Shown here: positions 1-5,094 of the stretch, one piece after another | Layout of the letters: the number at the start of each line of letters is the position of its first letter | Position numbering within the stretch: the stretch's first letter is position 1 | From: Synergistaceae bacterium | GTDB lineage: Bacteria; Synergistota; Synergistia; Synergistales; Aminobacteriaceae | Reading direction: 5' to 3' | NCBI GenBank assembly: GCA_017447325.1 | Contig: JAFSNU010000155.1 | Location: 1-5,094 of the forward strand | Length of the DNA stretch: 5,094 nt | Made by a program: the position numbers and the translations under genes | Notes under the pieces: model-generated | Databases searched by the model: none | Told to the model about the DNA's origin: nothing | The model's input: the letters and a program-made list of their open reading frames with translations, nothing else

Positions 1-1089
1 CAGCTCACGCACCGCATAGATATATCCGGAACTTACGGCTTGAGCGAACGGCAGGGGATATTGGGCTATGAGATCGCGAGGGCGCAGTTTGATTCTGGAT
101 TAAATTCTTTGCTTGCGGCGGCGGAAGAAGCTTGGTGGAGCGCGGTGCTTGCCCGTGCGAACGTGAAACTTCAGCAGGAGATTTTAAATCAAAGATCTGA
201 AAATCACCGCGTCACAATGGAGAAGTATAAACAGGAGTTAGTTCCGAGACTTGACATAGTTCGAAGCGAAGCGCAGGTCGTGCAGGCGGAAAGTTTGGTT
301 AAAGAGGCCGAGACTTATTATCAAAATTTATTAGCTAATCTGTCTTACATGGCCGGAGGCTTGGATGTTGAGCCGATAGAGCAGGATTTTAAAGTGCCTG
401 AGTTCGACGTCACGATTGACTACGACGAGGCGTTAAAGTTCAGGCCGGATGTTAGAGCCGCGCGTATCATGACTGAACAGGCAAAAGTTGTAAAGAAACT
501 TCGCGAGAAAGGCCTTTCGCCGACTTTAGACTTTGGTTTCCAGTGGAGCGCGTGGGCTGACCCTGATACTTATAAAACTCCGCAGAAGAAGGAGGTCGGA
601 GCGTCGCTGACTTTAACCGTGCCGATCTTCGACGGCAATAATACGAAATATAATATTAAAAATTCTGAGCGGCTTATCGAGCAAAGCGAGGCTAATTTAA
701 AGGATTTAGAGGAGCAGACGAGACGCGATATAGCCGTTGCGCTTAACAACTGGAAGAACGCTGCTGCCATTGAAGCCGACAGGAAAAGACAGTGTGAACG
801 TGCTGAAGAGGAGTTAAGAATTACTGAATTGATGTACACCGAAGGAATGGGAGCGCAGATAGACTTGATTAATGCGCAGGTTAGCTATCATTCGGTGAAC
901 ACTGATTATTTGTCGGCAGTTCAGGGAATGTACACGGCTTTGGTTGCATTGCGTAAAGCTATGGGCGAGTACGCTCCGGACGAGGACGGCTCATGGCGCG
1001 AGGCTGTCAAACGCTACGGCAAAGGCAACAAAATTATCGGCGAGGTCGGCTTAAAATCTTTGCGCGACACGAGATTAAATATTAAATAA
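1..1089 (+). CDS. TolC-family outer-membrane efflux protein (5' end missing)
   Basis: This is the outer-membrane channel component of a tripartite efflux or type I secretion system; such proteins form trimeric beta-barrels with a long periplasmic alpha-helical tunnel. The frame is open from base 1, so the gene begins upstream; the TTG at 40 lies inside it and is not its start. The visible 362 residues cover most of both outer-membrane-efflux repeats: long charged helices rich in Glu, Ala, Gln and Arg; the inter-repeat RPDVRAARIMTEQAKVV segment (about residues 150-166); then GASLTLTVPIFDGN (about 200-213), the typical beta-strand ending in a (L/I)FDGG-like turn; and YTEGMGAQIDLINAQ (about 279-293), matching the family's Y..G....D.L.AQ signature. 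About 30 hydrophilic residues follow the last helix. The signal peptide and any lipobox are outside the window, as are any adaptor and pump genes, so the substrate cannot be stated. The stop is TAA and no terminator follows it. The family call is firm. Confidence 0.93.
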   Translation, partial: QLTHRIDISGTYGLSERQGILGYEIARAQFDSGLNSLLAAAEEAWWSAVLARANVKLQQEILNQRSENHRVTMEKYKQELVPRLDIVRSEAQVVQAESLVKEAETYYQNLLANLSYMAGGLDVEPIEQDFKVPEFDVTIDYDEALKFRPDVRAARIMTEQAKVVKKLREKGLSPTLDFGFQWSAWADPDTYKTPQKKEVGASLTLTVPIFDGNNTKYNIKNSERLIEQSEANLKDLEEQTRRDIAVALNNWKNAAAIEADRKRQCERAEEELRITELMYTEGMGAQIDLINAQVSYHSVNTDYLSAVQGMYTALVALRKAMGEYAPDEDGSWREAVKRYGKGNKIIGEVGLKSLRDTRLNIK

Positions 1090-1099
1090 TTTTAAAAAA

Positions 1100-1123
1100 T
1101 TATGTATATATAATAATACATAA
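1100..1123 (+). promoter_or_regulatory. Possible promoter -10 inside an A+T-rich inverted repeat
   Basis: The 49-nt spacer before the transglycosylase gene contains a perfect 8-bp inverted repeat, TTATGTAT (1100-1107) and ATACATAA (1116-1123), separated by 8 nt. A consensus -10 hexamer TATAAT (1109-1114) lies between and overlapping the arms. No recognisable -35 lies about 17 nt upstream. The arms hold one G or C each and no U-run follows, so a terminator is unlikely. A weak promoter with an overlapping operator is possible, but such matches arise easily in A+T-rich spacers. Confidence 0.25.
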
Positions 1124-1138
1124 AGGAAGAAGATTGAT

Positions 1139-1756
1139 ATGAGAGTTAAAAAATTTTGGGGATTAATATTAATTTTCGCGCTGTTATTGATTGCTTTTGA
1201 TGTTAATGACGCTTACGCCAAGACTAAACGCCGCAGTAAGAAATCTCACGGCTCAAAGACAACGCAGGTTGAGCATAAAGCTAAAGCGCATAAGCATAAT
1301 AATAAAACGGCGCAGATTAAGAGTATAGTTAAATTATTTAAAGAAGTTAATCCGGCGTTAAGCACTCACGAGGCGGAGAGCTACGCTAATTATATTCTCG
1401 AGGCTTGCAATAAATATAATCAAGAGCCGTTTGCTATAGCCGCGCTTATAGTTCATGAGTCAACTGTCAATACTAAAGCGGTATCACGCGGCGGCGACTA
1501 CGGCTTAATGCAAGTCCGCTGGAAGTATCATAAAGCTCATATCACGCGGGAGTATAAAGCAATTAAGCATGCTAAAGACATGCTGACGCATCCGCGCGAA
1601 AATATTTTTATAGGCACTAAAATTTTTGCGGACTATCGCGGCAGTAAAGATATTAACGCCGGAGTTCGAGGCTACAGCTCGGGCAACACGAAGCTTGTTA
1701 ATAAAGTTAATGCTACTATGAGCAAGCTTGAAAGTTATTATAATAAATTTAATTAA
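1139..1756 (+). CDS. Secreted SLT-type lytic transglycosylase
   Basis: Enzymes of this family cleave the MurNAc-GlcNAc bond of peptidoglycan, leaving 1,6-anhydro-muropeptides; this one should act outside the cytoplasmic membrane. Residues 1-27 form a clear signal peptide: MRVKK, a hydrophobic core at about 7-20, and an AYA cleavage site before Lys28. There is no lipobox Cys, so it is not a lipoprotein. Residues 28-61 are a linker very rich in Lys, His and Arg. The SLT domain spans about 62-205: the predicted catalytic Glu107 in VHES, then GGDYGLMQVRW (118-128), NIFIGTKI (155-162) and GVRGYSSG (175-182). The last stands where the family usually has a YNAG-like motif, with Ser in place of Asn. 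At 205 aa it is a minimal version. The ATG at 1139 is supported by AAAGGAAG at 1122-1129 and by the signal peptide. pepT begins 17 nt after the stop, suggesting co-transcription. The coding sequence looks more A+T-rich than its neighbours. Confidence 0.88.
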   Translation: MRVKKFWGLILIFALLLIAFDVNDAYAKTKRRSKKSHGSKTTQVEHKAKAHKHNNKTAQIKSIVKLFKEVNPALSTHEAESYANYILEACNKYNQEPFAIAALIVHESTVNTKAVSRGGDYGLMQVRWKYHKAHITREYKAIKHAKDMLTHPRENIFIGTKIFADYRGSKDINAGVRGYSSGNTKLVNKVNATMSKLESYYNKFN

Positions 1757-1773
1757 AGAAGGCATGAATAATT

Positions 1774-3036
1774 ATGTACACAACACTTGAACATTTTTTG
1801 AAGTATGTTAAATACGACACGCAGTCACGCGAGAACGCTGACACAGTGCCGAGCACGCCCGGTCAGTGGGACTTGGCGCGTGAGATGAAACGCGAGCTTG
1901 AGGAGCGCGGACTTGAGAACGTTAATATAACCGAACACGCTTATGTAACCGGCTCTATTCCGTCGAATATCACGGACAGGAAAGTTCCGGCGGTCGGCTT
2001 TATCGCTCACATGGACACGGCCACTGAAGCATCAGGCAAGGACGTTAAAGCCCGCGTTGAGAAAAATTATGACGGCGGCGATGTTATATTAAATAAAGAT
2101 TTAGATATAAAATTATCGCCGAAAGATTTTGATTTTATGAAAAATTATGTTGGCCAGGATTTAGTCGTGACGGACGGGACGACTTTACTCGGCGCGGATA
2201 ATAAAGCCGGCATGGCTGAGATAATGGGAATGGTTGATTATGTTTTAGCGCATCCTGAGTTTAAGCACGGAGCTATAAAAGTTGCTTTCACGCCCGACGA
2301 GGAAGTCAGCGAGCTTGCAAAAGGTCTTGACATTGAGAAATTTGGAGCTGATTTTGCATACACGCTTGACGGCGGACCGGTCGGCGAACTTTGCTATGAG
2401 AATTTTAATGCGGCGAGTGCTGATATTAAAATTCACGGCAGGTCAGTGCATCCCGGGACGGCTAAAGGCTTAATGTTAAGTGCTGTTACTTTAGGTCATG
2501 AATTATTATCTATGCTTCCGGCGAACGAAACTCCGGCGACGACTGAGAAATACGAGGGCTATTATCATTGTTTGCAGTTTAATGCCGACTGCGAGAATGC
2601 GGCGCTGCATTTTATAATTCGCGATCATGATTTAAATAAATTTAACGCGCGTAAGAAATTTATTGAGAAGTGCGTTGACTTTATGCGCGATAAGTACGGC
2701 GCGGAGCGTTTTGAGCTCGAGATTAAAGACCAGTATTATAATATGGCCGATAAAATTAAAGATCACATGGAGATAGTTGATATAGCTTTAAACGCGATGC
2801 GCGAGCTTAATATTGAGCCGAATATAATTCCAATGCGCGGCGGCACGGACGGAGCGGCATTAACGTGGCGCGGTCTTCCTACGCCGAATTTATTTACCGG
2901 CGGCCATAATTATCATGGCAGATTTGAATTTATTCCGGTTCAGGCTATGGAATTGGGAACGAGCATGGCGTTAAAAATTTTGGAGCTTGTAGCTCACCGA
3001 GCCGGCGACGCGGCAGATCACAGCTGCTGCGCCTAA
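1774..3036 (+). CDS. pepT: Peptidase T (tripeptide aminopeptidase, M20B)
   Basis: PepT is a cytosolic di-zinc aminopeptidase that removes the N-terminal residue from tripeptides, in late protein turnover and peptide use. All expected active-site residues can be placed by analogy with characterised PepT: metal ligands His79 (AHMDT), Asp142 (LLGADNKAG), Glu177, Asp199 (TLDGGPVGE) and His378 (GGHNYHG), with Asp81 and Glu176 as catalytic residues (TPDEEV). HGRSVHPGTAKG (221-232) marks the dimerisation domain, and PMRGGTDGAAL (353-363) is the family's late glycine motif. At 420 aa it is slightly longer than the usual roughly 410; the surplus is a C-terminal tail ending DHSCCA. AAAGAAGG at 1755-1762, overlapping the preceding stop, is the Shine-Dalgarno site for the ATG at 1774; an ATG at 1764 is out of frame. 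It likely shares a transcript with the upstream transglycosylase. The gene is intact and the identification is secure. Confidence 0.97.
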   Translation: MYTTLEHFLKYVKYDTQSRENADTVPSTPGQWDLAREMKRELEERGLENVNITEHAYVTGSIPSNITDRKVPAVGFIAHMDTATEASGKDVKARVEKNYDGGDVILNKDLDIKLSPKDFDFMKNYVGQDLVVTDGTTLLGADNKAGMAEIMGMVDYVLAHPEFKHGAIKVAFTPDEEVSELAKGLDIEKFGADFAYTLDGGPVGELCYENFNAASADIKIHGRSVHPGTAKGLMLSAVTLGHELLSMLPANETPATTEKYEGYYHCLQFNADCENAALHFIIRDHDLNKFNARKKFIEKCVDFMRDKYGAERFELEIKDQYYNMADKIKDHMEIVDIALNAMRELNIEPNIIPMRGGTDGAALTWRGLPTPNLFTGGHNYHGRFEFIPVQAMELGTSMALKILELVAHRAGDAADHSCCA

Positions 3037-3109
3037 ATAAGTTCTGATAGCTTGAATAAGTGCATTATGCGCGGGATGAAAGAAAAATTTTAAAAAATAA
3101 TGGGTTCAA

Positions 3110-3120
3110 GGTCCGCGACC
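3110..3120. repeat. Short G+C-rich palindrome upstream of the antiporter leader
   Basis: GGTC-CGC-GACC is a perfect 4-bp inverted repeat with a 3-nt centre, a G+C-rich island in an A+T-rich spacer. An overlapping alternative pairing, GGGT (3102-3105) with ACCC (3118-3121), is also possible. It occupies the place where a -35 hexamer would be expected for the proposed -10 at 3135-3140, so it could be an operator. Its shortness means chance cannot be excluded. Confidence 0.25.
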
Positions 3121-3131
3121 CTGGGTAATTG

Positions 3132-3140
3132 TGATAAAAT
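3132..3140 (+). promoter_or_regulatory. Possible extended -10 promoter for the antiporter
   Basis: TGATAAAAT matches the extended -10 pattern TGnTATAAT at eight of nine positions (counting n as free), with TAAAAT at 3135-3140. No -35 hexamer is visible at the normal spacing, which extended -10 promoters can tolerate. Transcription would begin near 3147, just before the hairpin at 3156-3190, and run about 90 nt to the antiporter start. This is the only plausible promoter I see in the spacer, and it is not proven. Confidence 0.35.
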
Positions 3141-3155
3141 ATATAGCGTTTACTT

Positions 3156-3195
3156 CTTGCCCCTCAAGTTCAGCAATAACGGGGGGCAAGTTTTT
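3156..3195 (+). terminator. Rho-independent terminator or leader attenuator
   Basis: A perfect 8-bp stem, CTTGCCCC (3156-3163) with GGGGCAAG (3183-3190), can extend inward by a T-G wobble and a C-G pair to 10 bp, leaving a 15-nt loop (3166-3180). It is followed at once by TTTTT (3191-3195) and an A+T-rich run, the standard intrinsic terminator form on the + strand. No T-run follows it on the reverse strand, so it is one-directional. It lies 119 nt after the pepT stop and only 25 nt before the antiporter Shine-Dalgarno site, so it may end the pepT transcript or gate antiporter expression. Confidence 0.8.
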
Positions 3196-3233
3196 ATATT
3201 AAATATTAAATTTAAATAAAGGAGGCTTTTGCA

Positions 3234-4715
3234 GTGTTCGGGCGGATTGTACATGATATTTCACTTGCTCTTCATAATGGATCACCGGCTACGGTGGGAG
3301 TAATAACGGTAGCGATAATGTTGTTCTGCGGTTTCGCCCTGACACGCGTCACAAAGCTGTTGAAGCTCCCGAACGTGACGGCGTATATAGTCACGGGAAT
3401 TTTAATCGGGCCGTACTGCTTAGACTTAGTGCCGCAGCTTGTCGCCGACAACACGGGGTTCTTGCCGGATATTGCGTTAGCGTTTATCGCGTTCAGTACG
3501 GGACAGTTCTTCAGGTTCGCTGCATTACGTGGCAACGGTTTTAAAGTTTTAATTATAACTATACTTGAGGCGTGCGTCGCGTCTGTGTTTGTTTTTATCG
3601 CGGCGTATTTTGTGCTTGGAATGAATTTAGCGTTCTCGGCTGTGATAGCTGCTCTTGCATCGGCGACTGCTCCGGCGTCGACGATGATGACTATTAGACA
3701 GACGGGCGCGAAGGGCGATTTTGTAAATACTTTATTGCAGGTCGTTGCGCTTGACGATGTCGTCGGCTTATTAGCTTACAGCATAGCTATATCTATTGCG
3801 CTGGCTTCGCTTGCGAGTTCAAGCTTTAATTTAAACGCTGTGATAACGCCTATTTTAATTAATGTCGGCTCGTTTATTTTGGGCGGAATTTTAGGCTTTG
3901 TATTAAAGATTTTACTGCCGGAAAATAGATCTACTGACAACAGGCTAATTATAGCCGTTGCTGTATTATTTGCGTTCTGCGGAGTTTGTCAGCTTGCGGG
4001 AGTGTCGCCGCTGTTAGGCTGTATGTCCATGGCGACGGTCTATATTAATATCACGCAGGACGATAAATTATTTAAGCAATTAAATTATTTCAGCCCGCCG
4101 TTCTTAGTTTTATTCTTTGTGCGCTCAGGCGTGTGCTTTGACTTGGGAATGTTATTAAGCCCTGACTCAAGCGCGGCAGGAGCTGCTGGAGTGTCGTTAT
4201 TGACTATAGGCGTTATATATTTTCTTGTGAGAATTGCCGGAAAATACACCGGCGCGTTTTTAGGATGTTGGATAACAGGCAAGTCGCCTTTAGTTCGAAA
4301 TTATTTAGGCCTTGCGTTAATTCCTCAAGCCGGTGTCGCGATAGGACTTGCGGAGCTCGGCGCGAGGACTTTAGGCGGCGATATGGGAAGCGCGTTACGC
4401 ACTGTTATATTAGCCTCGAGCGTTTTATATGAGCTTATCGGCCCGGGCTGCGCTAAATTGTCGCTTGCGTTGTCGCACTCTTACGGCGTTAATAATAATG
4501 CTGATAATAAAGATGAAGCTGAAGCTGAAGCAAAGACAAAGCCGATTTATACTAACAGCCATGAGCACGCGGTGAATTTGTTAATAGAGCGGATAAAAGA
4601 GATTCAGTCTGAGCTGCCCGAACACGAGAAGAGCGCACAGTTCACGAGTGCGGGAATGAATAATCGGGTGCCGCAGGCCGGCCATCATCGCATGTGGTCG
4701 AATTTCAACAAATAA
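3234..4715 (+). CDS. CPA2-type cation/proton antiporter
   Basis: An inner-membrane monovalent cation/proton exchanger, expected to export Na+ or K+ against H+ for pH and salt homeostasis. About 12 hydrophobic segments span residues 18-415. Family marks: TAYIVTGILIGP (49-60); the unwound-helix motif SATAPAS (143-149) followed by IRQTGAKG; the ion-binding pair Asp174-Asp175 in VALDDVVGLL (DD is the usual signature of electrogenic exchangers); VSPLLG (257-262); FFVRSGVCFDLGMLL (294-308); and RIAGK (333-337), whose basic residue corresponds to the conserved helix-10 Lys/Arg. Residues from about 417 to 493 form a hydrophilic tail with an EAEAEA run and a charged, possibly helical stretch (about 443-465). 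There is no TrkA-N (RCK) domain, so it is not a full-length Kef protein. The GTG start is fixed by GGAGG at 3221-3225, 8 nt upstream. The MgtC-family gene follows after 39 nt, probably in the same operon. The exact cation cannot be read from the sequence. Confidence 0.92.
   Translation: MFGRIVHDISLALHNGSPATVGVITVAIMLFCGFALTRVTKLLKLPNVTAYIVTGILIGPYCLDLVPQLVADNTGFLPDIALAFIAFSTGQFFRFAALRGNGFKVLIITILEACVASVFVFIAAYFVLGMNLAFSAVIAALASATAPASTMMTIRQTGAKGDFVNTLLQVVALDDVVGLLAYSIAISIALASLASSSFNLNAVITPILINVGSFILGGILGFVLKILLPENRSTDNRLIIAVAVLFAFCGVCQLAGVSPLLGCMSMATVYINITQDDKLFKQLNYFSPPFLVLFFVRSGVCFDLGMLLSPDSSAAGAAGVSLLTIGVIYFLVRIAGKYTGAFLGCWITGKSPLVRNYLGLALIPQAGVAIGLAELGARTLGGDMGSALRTVILASSVLYELIGPGCAKLSLALSHSYGVNNNADNKDEAEAEAKTKPIYTNSHEHAVNLLIERIKEIQSELPEHEKSAQFTSAGMNNRVPQAGHHRMWSNFNK
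4515..4532 (+). repeat. Hexanucleotide tandem repeat in the antiporter tail
   Basis: Three in-frame six-base units, GAAGCT, GAAGCT and GAAGCA, encode Glu-Ala three times at the start of the hydrophilic C-terminal tail (residues 428-433). Gain or loss of a unit would keep the reading frame and change only linker length. Confidence 0.6.
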
Positions 4716-4754
4716 TTTATTATAATTTTATAATTTAGGGGAGTTGTCTATAAA

Positions 4755-5094
4755 ATGAGCATCGTAATACAAGACCCGATAGCCGCTCTGCTCGGCTCGT
4801 GGTCAGTGAGAGTTAATTTATATTCGATTTTGTTCAGGCTTGTCATGGCTGTTATCATGGCGGCGGTAATCGGCTGCGAGAGATCGAGCAAGCGTCACTC
4901 TGCCGGACTTAGAACTTTTATATTAGTATCGCTTGGCTCGGCTGTCGCGGCGGTGACTGATATTTGTTTATTGAACGAGTCGGGCGAAAGTTTTGCGATA
5001 GTCTCGGCGGCGGCGGTGGTCTCGTCGGCGATGCTCAGCGGCAACTGCATTGTCTTCAGCTCTAAAAGTCAGATTAAAGGCCTGACGACTTCAG
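4755..5094 (+). CDS. MgtC/SapB-family membrane protein (3' end missing)
   Basis: Only the N-terminal 113 residues are visible. MgtC-family proteins are small inner-membrane proteins tied to growth at low Mg2+, to membrane potential and, in some pathogens, to survival in host cells; their biochemical action differs between members. Seen here: a hydrophobic helix ending in AAVIGCERSSKRHSAGLRT (36-54), matching the family's LIGxER....aGLRT motif with Glu42, Arg43 and Arg53; a second helix, LVSLGSAVAAV (57-67), matching the conserved LGSA segment; a third helix at about 80-102; and QIKGLTTS (106-113), the family's R/K-GLTTA motif. The glycine-rich GIGFLGAG segment normally before this last motif is largely replaced (SSAMLSGN, 90-97), and no Asp stands where the usual DP(T/S)R lies. 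AGGGGAG at 4737-4743 is the Shine-Dalgarno site, 11 nt before the ATG. It probably shares the antiporter's transcript, since no terminator separates them. Confidence 0.85.
   Translation, partial: MSIVIQDPIAALLGSWSVRVNLYSILFRLVMAVIMAAVIGCERSSKRHSAGLRTFILVSLGSAVAAVTDICLLNESGESFAIVSAAAVVSSAMLSGNCIVFSSKSQIKGLTTS

Noticed and set aside
570..839. Reverse-strand open frame of 89 codons under the TolC-family gene
   Set aside because: It lies wholly inside a firmly identified gene, has no recognisable domain and no convincing ribosome binding site; it mirrors the codon bias of the + strand gene.
1505..1765. Reverse-strand open frame of 86 codons overlapping the transglycosylase end
   Set aside because: It is antisense to the catalytic domain and shows no independent evidence of coding.
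1764..1766. ATG as an alternative pepT start
   Set aside because: It is out of frame with the PepT protein; the ATG at 1774 gives the correct N-terminus with a suitable Shine-Dalgarno site.
3062..3070. GCATTATGC palindrome after pepT
   Set aside because: Four-base arms around one base with no U-run; too short to support a terminator or operator.
3100..3118. GGGTTCAAGGTCC resembles the T-arm of a tRNA
   Set aside because: The arms pair poorly around the TTCAAGG loop, and there is no acceptor stem, anticodon arm or D-arm in the flanking bases.
3272..3535. Reverse-strand open frame of 87 codons under the antiporter
   Set aside because: It is antisense to conserved membrane-protein coding sequence and its product is low-complexity with no family resemblance.
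4721..4726. TATAAT between the antiporter and the MgtC-like gene as a separate promoter
   Set aside because: No -35 or extended -10 accompanies it and the whole spacer is A+T-rich, so the match is expected by chance; read-through from the antiporter is simpler.
1..5094. Mobile elements, CRISPR arrays, phage or defence genes
   Set aside because: No transposase, integrase, terminal repeats or spaced direct repeats are seen; all genes are housekeeping or transport types.

Overview
The window reads as an ordinary, gene-dense stretch of bacterial chromosome, with every gene on the + strand. A TolC-type outer-membrane efflux protein implies a diderm (two-membrane) organism. Intergenic spacers are very A+T-rich, Shine-Dalgarno sites are strong, GTG is used as one start, and the antiporter and MgtC proteins resemble those of Firmicutes-like lineages. 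My best guess is an anaerobic, probably gut-associated diderm such as Synergistota or a Negativicutes-like group. This is inference from protein style only; no rRNA or other taxonomic marker is present.

Layout: (1) 1-1089, the C-terminal 362 residues of a TolC-family outer-membrane channel, cut by the left edge. (2) 1139-1756, a small secreted SLT-type lytic transglycosylase with a Lys/His-rich linker. (3) 1774-3036, a complete peptidase T (PepT) with all expected metal and catalytic residues, 17 nt after the transglycosylase and probably co-transcribed with it. (4) 3037-3233, the only sizeable spacer, holding a short palindrome, a possible extended -10 promoter and a clear intrinsic-terminator hairpin that ends just before the next ribosome binding site. 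(5) 3234-4715, a CPA2-type cation/proton antiporter with a DD motif and an unusual charged C-terminal tail. (6) 4755-5094, the N-terminal 113 residues of an MgtC/SapB-family membrane protein, cut by the right edge and likely in an operon with the antiporter.

Functionally there are two themes. The first half concerns the envelope and peptides: an export channel, a murein-cleaving enzyme and a cytosolic tripeptidase. The second half concerns ion homeostasis: an antiporter plus MgtC. The terminator hairpin separates the two and could act as a simple end of the pepT transcript or as an attenuator in the antiporter leader.

I see no mobile element, CRISPR array, tRNA or rRNA, and no convincing undescribed multi-gene system. 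The points most worth following up are the antiporter leader, the degenerate glycine motif in the MgtC protein and the repeat-containing antiporter tail.
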